Source: Hymenopellis radicata (taxonomy: Eukaryota; Basidiomycota; Agaricomycetes; Agaricales; Physalacriaceae). Taken from it: a stretch of 64,000 nucleotides of DNA. The stretch covers positions 124,001 to 188,000 of the forward strand of contig JADNRX010000058.1 in assembly GCA_015501595.1 (NCBI GenBank). The letters run 5' to 3'. The notes under the pieces are model-generated. The model was given only the letters and a program-made list of their open reading frames with translations. It ran no database searches and was not told the origin of the DNA. The translations under genes were made by a program, and so were the position numbers. Positions 22,237-32,816 of the stretch are shown one piece after another. The stretch's first letter is position 1; each line of letters begins with the position of its first letter.

Positions 22237-24353
22237 TTAACGCTTCTTAATGTACCGACTCCGCATCCTTATCGCCTTCCCATACTTCCAGAACAAGAAC
22301 GGCCTGAACAGATGTTAAGATGCTTCGAAACTTGATGCGAGGAAAAGACATACGCAGGACATCCGATAACTATCGATACCACGGCCAACACAGTATCTCC
22401 CTTCCCATATCCCAACGAATTATACATCGCAGGGGCAAACAGCGGGAACCCGAACCCTGCTATTGAGCGGAAAAAGGATACTGCTGCCAATGCTAGAGGC
22501 CAACATGAGTTCACCTCGTTCACCGGCGCTGACGGAGAAAATACACACCGGAAGCAGCAAAGAGCGTAAACGCATCCACCACATACGTCGTCATGCTCTG
22601 GAAATTCAATATTATCCCCGCACCCACACAAGCTATTCCAATGTCGGTCACCGCCCAATGAACACCCTTTTCCGCACACCAGCCAGTGATAAGGAGCCCA
22701 ACAGGCAGAATAATAGACCCAGGAACCATGGAGGCTATGACACAGAAAGCATGTAAGTAACCTGTATATCGGCAAAGACCCACAGAAACACTCACGGACA
22801 CGAAACTCGGGTTCCCCGATGCCTCCATTTTTATTTTTGAAGTGGACATACACTTTATCCATAACACGCGCGTTGACTTGGGACGCGCATGTAAGGCCAA
22901 TACCCAACGCGAAGTAATGGAGACCAGCGATACCCGTGCTTTGGTGATACACGTCCCGGAAGATAGTGGGGATCGTTGTCAGGTAGACTGAAATCGGAAA
23001 AGTGAATACATGGCGGTATGATGAGAAATCGGGGCTCACGATAGAAAACACCATAGACGAATGCCATGTAGAGTCCAACAACTTGGATGATAGGCTCTCG
23101 CACAAATATGGCGAAAGGGCGGATAAGGGCCTTGGAGAATATATGCTGCCATCTGGAGTGGGAGCTGATGAGCAAGGATACCGAGAGACAACACCGAAAC
23201 TGACGTTCTAGGCTCAGACTTATCGAACACTGTGCGTACGTTTACAGGAGTGCCACCCTTTTCTGGATCGGCGGCTCTTGATGCGCGTATCTGCGCTGCT
23301 TTGCGGTCCAAAAGGAGTGGTGCGTACGCTGAGAGTGTTAAAATGAGCAGAGAAACACGAACGTGAGAGCAAAAACCCGTACATTCACGGAGATAGAACA
23401 AGCCGAGTGCTTGTACTGCGATGTCGAATATCGACGTAGACCAGAACTGTGAGAGCAAATTAACGGCCGTTCACCTCATAATAAGAAGAAACGACGTACC
23501 ACCCATCTCCATGTCGTCCTCTCGCTAATCCACGCACCCGCCACGGGACCAAGTACCGGACCCATGAGAGGTGCGAGGGAATATATAGCAATCGCCTTCC
23601 CTCTTTCTTCTGGGCGCCAGATATCCGCGAGAACACCAGCACCGACCGTTAGAGGCGCGCTACCTCCCAGACCAGCGAAGAAACGGAATACAATCAGTTG
23701 TGCTTTGGACTGCGAAAATCCGCAGCCAAGGTTCCATGCTGGAGAATGACATGAAGGCGTGGGACGACAATAAACCAAGAGACGAACATACCAAAGAAAA
23801 ATATGTTGGAGATCTGAATCACGCGCGACCGACCATATATCTCGCTGAGCGGACCTAGGAACTGAACCTGACATCAGTACTGGGGGCGCGTTTGCCTATC
23901 TATAGAATACTGACCAAGGGTCCAATCGCTGCAACATACGCGTCGTCAGCCTCACGCCACGATAACGATTATTTACACTCACCAAAAGCCAACACGAATA
24001 CGCTTATCGTTAGTGCGATTTCAGTCTCGGAGGTAATGCCGAATTCGCGTGCAAGGTTGCTGCTTCCAGGTGCAATCATCGAAGAGCACACAGGCGAGAC
24101 AAAGGTGAAGAGTGAGACGATAAGTGTAGCGCGCCATCGATTGGCATAGGGCCAACTACACACCAAGTTTAGTGGCGTGAGCGTTGACAAGACGTGAATT
24201 GATCACGTACTTTTTAGGATTAGCGGGATCGTCTGGTCCATCGAAGTTAACGATAATTTCCTCAATGTTCCCAGCATCTGTCACTGATCCCGTCGCAGAG
24301 TTAGGTTGCGTCTTGTCGCCGCCAACGTCTTTCGGACTCGTTGGGGTCGTCAT
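22237..24353 (-). CDS. MFS multidrug:H+ antiporter, DHA1 type
   Basis: Read leftwards from the ATG at 24353 (MTTPTSPKDVGGDK; an in-frame ATG lies two codons up). Splicing gives a polar N-tail (VNFDGPDDPANP), then NPKNWPYANRWRATLIVSLFTFVSPVCSSMIAPG, the motif-A-like LGPLSEIYGRSRV, GLGGSAPLTVGAGVLADIWRPEERGKAIAIYSLAPL, the antiporter motif C GPVLGPVAGAWI with ERTTWRW, a charged central loop (RKAAQIRASRAADPEKGGTPV), then a second set of six TM segments ending in PFLFWKYGKAIRMRSRYIKKR (stop 22237). Order and motifs fit the DHA1 drug:H+ antiporters (CaMDR1/FLR1-like) of the plasma membrane, which pump out azoles, polyamines or fungal metabolites. The substrate is unknown. Introns are 45-60 nt and the frame is intact where I checked it. 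Confidence 0.87.
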
Positions 24354-24645
24354 TCGCAAGAGTCGTCAGATAAAGTGGGACGAAAAAGGCATGGGACATT
24401 CTTTATATATAGCATGCCTGCGAGGCGACGGTAAAAATGGGTAAGTAGCCGGTGAGCAACGTCGACGGTAATGCCGATCGGGACTGCGTTTGGCGTTGTG
24501 TGCCACGTGCTGCACAACGCGTATCCAATGGCAGCAGGGCAGTGAGGCTGTAAGTAAACGCGGTTTATTATTAGCGATGTTGTATGGCGCTTATTTTCGA
24601 TAACGGCATCGTCTTGACAGACGATCACTCCGTTTATGCAGAGGG

Positions 24646-25037
24646 GGCTAAATAGGACCCCCAATAGTGCCACCAAATGTCGTCCTAAAATTGGCCTGAT
24701 TTGCCCACTTCATGTCCGAACCGATTTTTGGCTCTTAAGTTCGATTTTTGTCCGAATTTCTGACCGGCCTGGTCTCAGAGGCAGTTTTTGTCCGAATTTT
24801 TGGGTCGGCCTGGTGACGATTTCTCAAAAATTTTCCGCCTGCGGGCCCTCGGGGCCCGCCATGCCCAGATTTGCTCCTCCCGGCTGATTTTTGTCCGAAT
24901 TTTTTTTCCCGGCCCGCCTGGACGTCGGCGGGCCTGTTTTTGTCCGAACTTGGAACAACATTTGACAGGTTTTGGCCAGTTTTTGTCCGAACCCGTAGGA
25001 CGACCTTTCATAGTACTATTGGGGGTCCTGGCTAAAT
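24646..25037. mobile_element. hAT-like MITE with 8-bp target-site duplication
   Basis: The element spans 24654-25029 (376 bp). The terminal inverted repeats are 32 bp (24654-24685 and 24998-25029), identical over the outer 15 bp (AGGACCCCCAATAGT) and at 27 of 32 positions overall. A perfect direct repeat GGCTAAAT flanks both sides (24646-24653 and 25030-25037). An 8-bp duplication is typical of hAT (or P) transposases. Inside are five copies of TTTTTGTCCGAA (24745, 24785, 24888, 24937, 24980) plus one partial, all in the same orientation, like transposase-binding subterminal repeats. No transposase frame is present, so it is non-autonomous. Confidence 0.85.
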
Positions 25038-25132
25038 TTTGTAGTCTGGTCTGTGCGAAGTTTCTACGAAGAATACTAGTAAAAATAATGTAATGAGCCG
25101 GGTTCAAGTGTAGACCAAAACGATCATACCCA

Positions 25133-26795
25133 TTAATACCCAAAGTCCATCTCTGAATCGTAACCGACATCCGAATCGGCATAACCCGCCACAGAGCTAT
25201 CCGAGTCCTCTGGTCCATCGGGACGAGGATCGCCTCCCCAGCCACCCCATCTTCCCTTATTCTCACATTCGTACGCGCTCTCATTCGTAGATCGCCACTC
25301 ATACTTCCAATTCGCAATGGACATGCTCCAGACAACATTCTCTCGCACCATCTTCTTCCCAGTGAACGCAAACTTGCCTAAATCCGTGTTGATTGTCCCC
25401 TTGATGTTGCCGTTTACGAGGAACTCGATACGACCGCTGTTGTCGCTGCCTAAACTGATCACGTTTTCCCCCTCCTCTCGCCCGCGCCACTGGAAATTGA
25501 TGGAGCGACTCCCGCTAGTCACAGAACCCTTGGAACGAATGACACCGGAGATGACGCCAAATTCGAACGTGCCCCAAAGATGGGAGGTCTTGGAGGAAAG
25601 GGCGAGCTTCAAGACGTATTTGTTGTCGCCATAGTCCCATTGCTTAGAGATCGAAGGGGCTTCTACGGCGTATTGACCTTCGTAATCGATACCTTTCTGT
25701 ACGAGCTGAGTCAGCGATTTGATTTTGTCAAGAAACCAAAATACATACGGTAGTAGATCCGGAGGCCTTCGTTGGCACATCTTGAAGCTTCTCCTTTACG
25801 AATTCTTCAGCGTCAGAATATTCTTGAAAGAGACTTTGCAGGAGCTTGGCGCCTTGATCCGGGGGGAGACTCAACAACTCCTTCGCCAACCTCAGCCTTG
25901 CTGCCGCACTGGAAGTCTTGACGGCGGTTTGTTTGGGACGCGCCTGAGCGACTGCAGGTTCTCTCCCACCTGTAGTCTTCCGCGCCGTCAATTTCGTGCG
26001 TGGCTTCGTCTCGGATTCGGCAGCAACTGGTCCTGTGGGAACGATCGATTGCGTCGTGGGTTCAGTTTTGGGAACCCTGGCGACTGCAGGCATGGGAGGT
26101 TCGACTTCAGATTTTCCTGTAGTCTTTCGTGCTGTCTGCATTGTCCGCGGCTTAGCCCGAGCTTTGGCTTCAGGAGCCGCCACGGTAGCGGGTACTGTAC
26201 GCGGCGCTGAGGATTCAGCCTTGGGGACATTATCAACGACTGCCGCCGGCATGTGGATGGCAGGTTGCGACGACTTGCGAGCCGTCTGCTTGGTGCGAGG
26301 CGCGTCCTCCCCCTTTGCCTTCTTCGACGGAGATGGACCCATAGCGATCTGAGTCACAGCTCCCTTATCAGCCTCTAGGGCAGCGTCGTTGATCTTCTTG
26401 AAGTCAGCTCGAAGTTTCTGCTCGAGCTGGACAATGGCAGTAGGAACATGGAGCTGACGATCCGAGTTGTATGACTCCAGCAGTCGCTTCTTGGCGGAGT
26501 CTTTGGTCTTGAGCGGTTTCAGACCGTAATGAAGAAGTTGAGCACAATAAAAATGGCCTGGACGATCCACGAAAGGTGGAGGCTGACGTTTGGCGGGCTT
26601 CCCTGCTTTTGTCATCACAGGCGGAGGATCTTGGTGAGTCAAGAGCGCATGTAGGGAGACGCTATCGCAGCGGGTATGCCGGTTGTTCTCGACCACGACC
26701 GAGAGCTCGCGGCCGTCAAAGGAGAACCCGTCGCGAGAGACAGGAGCCGCCATGATACGAATGTCGAGATCTTGTGCTTTGCGAGCCATTTGCAC
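25133..26795 (-). CDS. Protein with repeated histone-H3-tail-like motifs and an Agaricomycete C-terminal domain
   Basis: Two exons (26795-25749 and 25696-25133; intron 25697-25748) with an intact frame, about 537 residues. Residues 1-150 form a domain found in Agaricomycete hypotheticals (FSFDGRELSVVVENNRHTR, HYGLKPLKTKDSAKKRLLESY, VPTAIVQLEQKLRADFKKIN). Residues 155-165 are a PSKKAKG nuclear-signal-like patch. Residues 166-296 form an Ala/Pro/Lys-rich linker with four spaced motifs: PRTKQTARKSS, PRTMQTARKTTG, PRTKLTARKTTGG, RPKQTAVKTSS. The first is identical to histone H3 residues 2-10. A helix (LAKELLSLPPDQGAKLLQSLFQEY) precedes a beta-rich C-terminal domain (WGTFEFGVISGVIRS, INFQWRGREEGE, GRIEFLVNGNIKG, GKFAFTGKK), then an acidic Asp/Ser tail. 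A chromatin link is inferred from the mimic motifs only. It is divergent from SNF1, with 168 bp between ATGs. Confidence 0.82.
25908..26300 (-). repeat. Four histone H3 N-tail look-alike motifs in imperfect ~50-residue repeats
   Basis: Motif positions on DNA are 26268-26300, 26115-26150, 25965-26003 and 25908-25940, that is residues 166-176, 216-227, 265-277 and 286-296. The first three are spaced 50 and 49 residues apart, with related flanks (a P-x-P-A-V segment, VPK-x-E, a run of T/P/V/A, then KP before the next RT), so they arose by tandem duplication of a roughly 150-bp unit. The fourth is closer and more diverged. Lys4, Arg8 and Lys9 equivalents are kept in copy 1; copy 2 has Met in place of Lys4; copy 3 has Leu in place of Gln5. 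Confidence 0.85.
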
Positions 26796-26963
26796 AAAGC
26801 AGTGGCAAGATAAGGTCGTGGTTCAAGAAGGTAACGTGAGCGCGGCGCAGGGCGCAGGGCAATAAGAGACAACACAGAATGCCGACGGCGTTTTATGTAG
26901 CCAAATCGGGCGCCTTCCTTATTGGTCACGGCGGATGCAGTTACGCATTCTTCCTGGACGTTC

Positions 26964-29205
26964 ATGATGACAGACGAGCCGATTTCGCCACAGGCAGCCT
27001 CCAAGTTGGGAGAATACACGGTGATCCGGGACATTGCAGATGGAACGTTTGGCCAAGTCAAGAGTAATAACAACGCCCTACCCAAGCCACAATATTTTCC
27101 TTACTTACCCCCTTTCCAGTGGCCATTCATACGATTACCGGTCAGCGTGTCGCAATGAAATACATCCAGAAAAAAGCAATAAATCGTGAAAAGAACAAGA
27201 CTCGTGTTCGCAGAGAGTTTGAATACATGCGCGCCCTCCGACATCCTCACATCATCAAATTGCAAGTGTTTATCGACGTGCTTTATTGGCCTTCTAATAC
27301 TTTTGTTGCCAGATACGAAGTTATTTCCACGACGGACTACATTATATTCGTGCTCGAATACGCCCCAGGAGAACTCTTCAACCACATCGTGGCACATGGC
27401 CGCATGTCAGAAGACAAGGCCCGCCGTTTCTTCCAGCAACTCATTTCTGGTGTCGAATACTCGCATCGTCTCAAGATTGTGCATCGCGATCTCAAGCCAG
27501 AGAACGTTCTCCTCGACGAAGACTTGAATGTCAAAATTGGCGATTTCGGTCTGTCCAGTGTCATCAGCGATGGCGACTTCTTGACCACCAGCTGCGGTAG
27601 TCCCAATTATGCCGCCCCCGAAGTCATTCGCGGTGGTATATACGCCGGCCCAGAGATAGACGTGTGGAGCTCGGGGGTTATCCTCTACGTCATGTTATGT
27701 GGTCGTCTGCCATTTGAGGATGACAATGTGCATGTCTTATTTAACAAAATAACTCGTAAGTATTATCCAAATTTCCGGGCAACCCGCTCACAGCGATTCT
27801 CAGATGGACAATACCAGATTCCCTCCTTCCTGTCACCCGATGCCAAGAGTCTCATCGAAGTTATGCTCGCTGTCGATCCCGTAAAGCGTATAACCGTCCA
27901 CGACATTACGCGTCATCCCTTCTTCACCACAGGACTTCCTCGATACCTTTCACCCCTTCCACCCCCACCTGGTCCTGTCCTCGGCACTCTCACATCCCTC
28001 GTCACTCCACCCATACGTCCTGTTGACTTCCAAGTCATCGAGGGATTTGGTCGCGTGGAAGACGACATTCTCGACGGTCTAGTAAAGCGTCTAGAGGGCG
28101 TCACGAAGGAGGACATCCTGGAATGTTTAAAACGAGACGATGGCCCTCAGGGTAATACAGTTAAGGTCGCGTATCTCCTGCTCAAGGACAAGGAACATAC
28201 TGGGAAAGGCCGTAAGTCATCATGTCAGTATGATAATGTACCCCACTCAAGTCTTCTACAGTCGTGGAGTTCGCTGAAGAAGAACGCGATGCTCAAGAAG
28301 CTGCACTTGATGTACGTCCCGCCGTTTGTTTCTTTTACGCCTTACTGAACATAACATAGCCGAGAAATGCACTTTCCCCTCATGCGCTCTCTCCCGCAGG
28401 TGGCGACCTGAAAGAGAACCCCTTCGAAGCCGAATTTGACGAAACACTCGACGAAGAGGAAGACTTTTCTTCAGACGAACAGGATCAAGATGAAGAAGAC
28501 GAGAAGACCATGAACGCCTCTTCATCCGCCAACTTTGCCGTCCTAAATTCTTCACTCCCAACAGACAATACTTCCCCTCACCATCTCACCTCGTATGCCT
28601 CCGCTAAACAATCCGCGGGCAAGGAGCGGAAGCACCACAAAACCCAATGGCATTTCGGTATCCGCAGTAGGAGTCCCCCGATGGAGATTATGTTAGAGAT
28701 ATATAAGACCCTCAAGCAGCTGGGCATGGAGTGGAAGGAGAAAGGCAATCTCGGCGGCCTGGCTGGTGTTCGCGTTCGGCCTGGGGTAGACGGTACGATT
28801 GAGCGCGTCAAGGACGTGGATGGTGATGGCCTTCTTGACGTCAAGGCAGCCACGTCGATTTACGCTGTCGAAACACGAGCGCGTGTGAATAATGTCGTGG
28901 TATGCTCTCTCTGTTCATTGAGGATTGTAATTTTCGCTTACTATCATTAATAGGTCCTCATGAACCTGCAGTTGTACACCGTCGACTCGACAAACTTTTT
29001 GGTAGACTTTCATCATAAGAAGACTTACAAGGCATCGCAGGAGCCGGGAGCAGGCCGCTTCGATGTGGACAACAGTACCACGAGCATGAGCTCCGAGTCG
29101 ATGCGAGTCGAGGGTGGATTTAGAGAGGAAGACGTGATCTCGCCTTATGTCTTCATGGATGTGGCATCCAACTTGATCCTGGCTCTGGCTCGCGGTGGAG
29201 ACTAG
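26964..29205 (+). CDS. SNF1: SNF1/AMPK catalytic alpha subunit (left-arm copy, intact)
   Basis: Start MMTDEPISPQAASKLGEYTVIRDIADGTFG at 26964. The kinase domain has the glycine loop DGTFGQV, catalytic-lysine strand VAMKYI (Lys47), HRDLKPEN (about 138-145), DFG (158-160) and activation loop DFLTTSCGSPNYAAPE, whose Thr before SCGSPNY equals yeast Snf1 Thr210, the upstream-kinase site. A UBA/auto-inhibitory region (DDILDGLVKRLEGVTKEDILECL), an acidic stretch (DEEEDFSSDEQDQDEEDE) and a KA1-like end (WHFGIRSRSPPMEIMLEIYKTLKQLGMEW ... NFLVDFHHKKTYKA) follow. Introns include one with GC-AG ends at 27262-27312. It is the cytosolic/nuclear energy-sensing kinase that lifts glucose repression. Its 168-bp upstream gap is shared with the H3-mimic gene. 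A second, frame-broken copy lies at 61653-63892 on the other strand. Confidence 0.95.
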
Positions 29206-29605
29206 CTTTGCCGTCCCTATTTCTTTGTCCGTGCATCTCCATTGTTTTGTTTGTTTGCTGAAATCTGTATCTATACGCCAAAACTTCATAGTCCTGTACG
29301 TACCTTAATTTATTGTAACCCACATCTTGAATAGATTTGTTAGAATCGGTCCTCGACTGCCACTGAGTGCTCCTCCACGACCTGTCGATTACTCCTTCAT
29401 GCTTGTCCCTACAGGATCATCACGATATACCTTTAAGATTATTAGACTCCACCTACAGGATCATTCAATTCGAGTCGTTGCCACCAAGTTGCCATTGCAC
29501 GCATCCTTTTTTCGAGCTCTCCTTCACGATTTTTAAAAATCACTCTGCAGGACCATTCAAATACCCCTTCAGTGTGTATCAACTCTTATCTAGAGGTTCA
29601 TTGGA

Positions 29606-30000
29606 GTGAGCATGCCTTCGGAAGAAAGCATTGACCATAGTGCCAAAGGTCGTGCTGTGGGCCGCTGTGAGTGCATTATCATTTCGCCACGTGACGAATT
29701 TGTTGATGAAGGTCTCGTCTTCTTGACCCAGATGTTCTCGTTTCAGGGCTTACATGTGAATCTCAAGCCAGCTCCTCATAGACCTGCTGTATTGATCATT
29801 CACGGCACTCTGGACGACGTTGTTCCGTTTTCCGACGGGCTGAAGCTTCTGGAACTGACTCCACATGCGCAAATGGTGGAAGTCGGGATTCTGTGGGACA
29901 GATTGACAGTCTTGACTTCGGTCACAACTGGTTCGAGTACTACGAAGCTAAGAGGTGGTGCGCCGTCATCGAGACATGTCTTAACACGCGTGCAATCATA
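29606..30000 (+). pseudogene. Alpha/beta-hydrolase C-terminal remnant
   Basis: A fragment reads RPAVLIIHGTLDDVVPFSDGLKLLELTPHAQMVEV, then after a frame change DSVGQIDSLDFGHNWFEYYEAKRW. These are the late strands of a serine alpha/beta hydrolase (ABHD17-like), with the acid-loop Asp in GTLDDVVPF and the catalytic His in GHNWFEYYE. The N-terminal half with the nucleophile Ser is missing and the frame is broken, so it is a relic. The stretch upstream (29606-29740) may include an older exon. The same relic sits in the right arm at 60863-61250. Confidence 0.6.
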
Positions 30001-30405
30001 CCCAGGCCCTCTTGTAAGTGGTGAAAAATAGCTGCTTACCTGCATAGTCTCGAAATATCCGGTGTTTCTTACTTGTCCTAGCTAGATCCAAGCGGACGAA
30101 ACCTTCAACCCCGATCGCGACATATCAGCGTTGTATCAGCGTGCCAATTTCTATGTTCCGGATCGGGTTATCACCTCCTCGGACTACTCGGATACTCACT
30201 TCGATAGGGTCTACACCCCTACCTCACATTCCTCGACATCTTGGACTTCTATCTCATCTCGTCTTAGACGTATCTCTCCCGTTAGGGATCGCGACCTTTA
30301 TTATTTAAGCTATGGGTTTAGGCTAGCAAATTTGAGATCAACGCCCAGTTGTTCTGCTCTTTCCTACCTCATCCCTCTCATCATCTAGCCTCCAGTCAGA
30401 ACATC

Positions 30406-32188
30406 ATGCAGCTCGTCTCTACCGCCTTCTTTGCCGCTCTGCTCTTCGTGGTCAATGCCAATCCTGTGGTAGTGTCCCGAAGCCCCGTCACTCTTCCAGT
30501 TGCCAGAAGGTTCAACATGGGCAAGGGAACGATGACGATGGTGCAGCGGGACCAGGCGCGCGCTGCTGCTCTCAAGGAACGCGCCCAGCGTCTCGCTGAT
30601 GGCGGCGAGACTAGCAAACGTGCCGTGATCAACGAAGACGTCGATAATGTCGCGGTTGTTTATACTGCTTCCGTTGGAGTTGGTTCCCCCGCCACCAATT
30701 GCATGTGTCTCCTTCCCGCTCCGTGATCTCGGAAACTGACATGGGAACTGTAGATACCTTGATCGTTGACACTGGAAGCTCCAACACTTGGGTTGGCGCC
30801 GGAACCGCCTACAAGATGACGTCTACTAGCACTAGGACTGACAATTGCGTCGTGAGTCTCCCAATCTAGATTAGCGAATTTACTAACCCACATGTCCTCC
30901 GCTGTAGTCTGTCACCTATGGCTCCGGTTCTTTTTCTGGTGAATCTAGTGTTTACGTTTAAATTTACCATGGCACCCAAGACTGATACATAGGCCCACTC
31001 GCACTAGGTGTTGAATACATTGACAAAGTGACTATCACCAACGACCTGGTGATTAACCAGCAGTCCATTGGTGTTGCGAAGCAATCTTCAGGGTTGGTCT
31101 TTCCTGCTCTTCCATAAATCCTATCTTATTCCCGTCAGTTTCGACGGCTTTGATGGTATCCTTGGGTAAGTCGACTCTCACTATGCCATCCTGGATGTGC
31201 ATTTATACACTTTCACAGAATCGGCCCCGTCATTCTTACAGAGGGTGGGTCGTCCAACACTTCTTCCGAAAGGATGATCACTGAAAGAGATTCCCTCAGG
31301 AACATTGTCTCCCGCTAACAATACCCTCATTCCCACCGTCACGGACAACCTATTCTCCCAGGGCATCATTACTAACAACGAGATTGGCGTCTTCTTTGCT
31401 CCCACGAATTCTTTGGAAACCGAGAACGGGGTCCTGACATGGGGTAAGTGGATGTTTGCAGTTAAGCCATCTCCAGCTAGGCTAATGAGAATGTATTCTA
31501 GGCGGTGTTGATACCTCTAAGCTCACAAGCAACATCTCATACACGTATGTTTCCCCCATTTCACCTCCACAGGAGTTAATGAGCACCCAAGGCCTTTGAC
31601 ATCGACTTTTCCGTCCAGCTTTTACTGGGGTATCGACGAATCCATCACCTATGGAACGTCGACGACAATCCTCTCGTCCACCGCCGGTATCGTCGACACT
31701 GGTATGTCAACACAGTTACAGCGCATCCCGCTCGTCTCATTTCGCCTCTGTAGGCACCTCTTTGATCCTCCTGGCGACCGATGCTTACGACAAATACGTG
31801 TGCGCCACTGGCGCAACCTTCGACACGAACACAGGTTTGTTGCGCATCACACCTGCACAATTTTCCAAATTGGAGAGCTTATTCTTCAATATCGGGGATG
31901 TAAGACCTCTACAGTTTTTCTGGGACCCCACACTCAGCATATTAATTACAGAAATCATATGAATTGACGGCCAACGCGCAAATCTGGCCTCGCTCGTTGA
32001 ACACTGCCATTAATGGCACCGCCGACTGCGTATACCTGATCGTCGCGGACCTTGGCAGCCCCTCAGGCGAAGGTTTTGACTTCGTTAACGGCTACACCTT
32101 CCTAGAGCGCTTCTACTCTGTCTACGACACTGCGAATTCTCGCATTGGTTTCGCCACAACAGCCAGCACCACCGTCACCTCCAATTAA
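30406..32188 (+). CDS. Secreted aspartic protease, polyporopepsin-type (left-arm copy)
   Basis: Start MQLVSTAFFAALLFVVNA at 30406 is a signal peptide. A basic propeptide (RRFNMGKGTMTMVQRDQARAAALKERAQRLADGG, ending near SKR) precedes the mature enzyme. The first catalytic Asp lies in LIVDTGSSNTWVG, the flap is in SVTYGSGSFSG, and the second Asp is in GIVDTGTS. Other signatures are GFDGFDGILGIGPV, PTVTDNLFSQG, SSFYWGIDESITYG, and the C-terminal YLIVADLGSPSGEGFDFVNGYTFLERFYSVYD. It closely follows Irpex polyporopepsin (family A1) in length and order. At least nine introns split it; the one at 30701-30753 has GC-AG ends, and another splits the second DTG motif. It is extracellular and acid-active. 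The frame is intact with all introns removed. A diverged second copy lies at 58682-60456. Confidence 0.93.
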
Positions 32189-32647
32189 AAAGCGTTCGTG
32201 AAAAGTAGAGTTAAAGATAATTATACCAACTCAACATTCATTGTCCTATTATGTATGATTTCTCGCAGTGGGCATAGTGGCATTGTTGTTTTTGAAGTGC
32301 TTCTTGCGTCGAACACAGTGAACCTCAATAAAGCTGTAAGAATTTAAAGCCAGGACTTGAATAGCCGACATCGCAACCTGACCTGCGCTCCCGATACACT
32401 GCCTGGCGGGAAAAGAATGGTCGGGCGCCAAATGTGGGCGGAGATACTCGAGAGGAAGAAGAGGAAGCCTGGAGTGGCGGTATGTTCGGACTGGTGGCGC
32501 TCGACTTCAGTCGTACCTAAGGCCCTCTGAGGCCTAGGTAGTAACGGTGGCCTGTGAATGCTACTGCGGAGTAGTCGAACGCTCCTGCAGGGGGTAGCCT
32601 GTTTAACCATACTTTAGGAGCAGTCAATGGCAGTCGACTGGCATGAT

Positions 32648-32799
32648 TTGGACTTCTATCTCAACTGAGAACTCGTCTTAGACGTATCTCTACCGTTAGG
32701 GACCGCGACCTTTAATATTTAAGCTATGGGTTTACGCTGCCAAACTTGAAATCAAGGCCACGTTGTCTGCTCTTTCCTGTCTCGTCCCTCTCGTCATCT
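32648..32799 (+). repeat. Orphan duplicate of the aspartic protease promoter/5' UTR
   Basis: This stretch matches 30236-30384, the region just upstream of the left-arm protease ATG: shared blocks include ttggacttctatctca, ctcgtcttagacgtatctct, ttaagctatgggttt and ctgctctttcct. It carries substitutions and small indels and has no protease coding sequence behind it. It starts where the inverted-duplication arm ends, so it looks like the stump of a direct duplication. Confidence 0.75.
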
Positions 32800-32816
32800 A
32801 TAAAAGGCCAGAGTGC

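Larger units (their letters stand above)
26856..32653 (+). repeat. Left arm of a ~5.8-kb inverted duplication
   Basis: This segment is repeated in reverse complement at 58292-64000. It carries the SNF1 gene, a hydrolase remnant, an aspartic protease gene and its 3' flank. The outer end matches position 64000, the window edge, so the true outer limit is unknown. The inner end stops inside cagtcgactggca (32653, matching 58292). The left arm has about 78 bp near 32430-32507 that the right arm lacks. Exons are nearly identical in protein; introns, UTRs and intergenic parts carry substitutions. Confidence 0.92.

Noticed and set aside
25133..26795. Idea that the H3-like motifs mean a histone gene or H3 pseudogene
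   Set aside because: No histone fold; motifs are embedded in a Pro/Ala-rich linker between two unrelated domains in one intact frame, and only the tail, not the core, is matched.
26856..32653. Idea that the two inverted arms are one locus assembled twice
   Set aside because: Arms differ by many substitutions, a roughly 78-bp indel and several protease residues; allelic misjoining remains possible and is listed as the refuting test.
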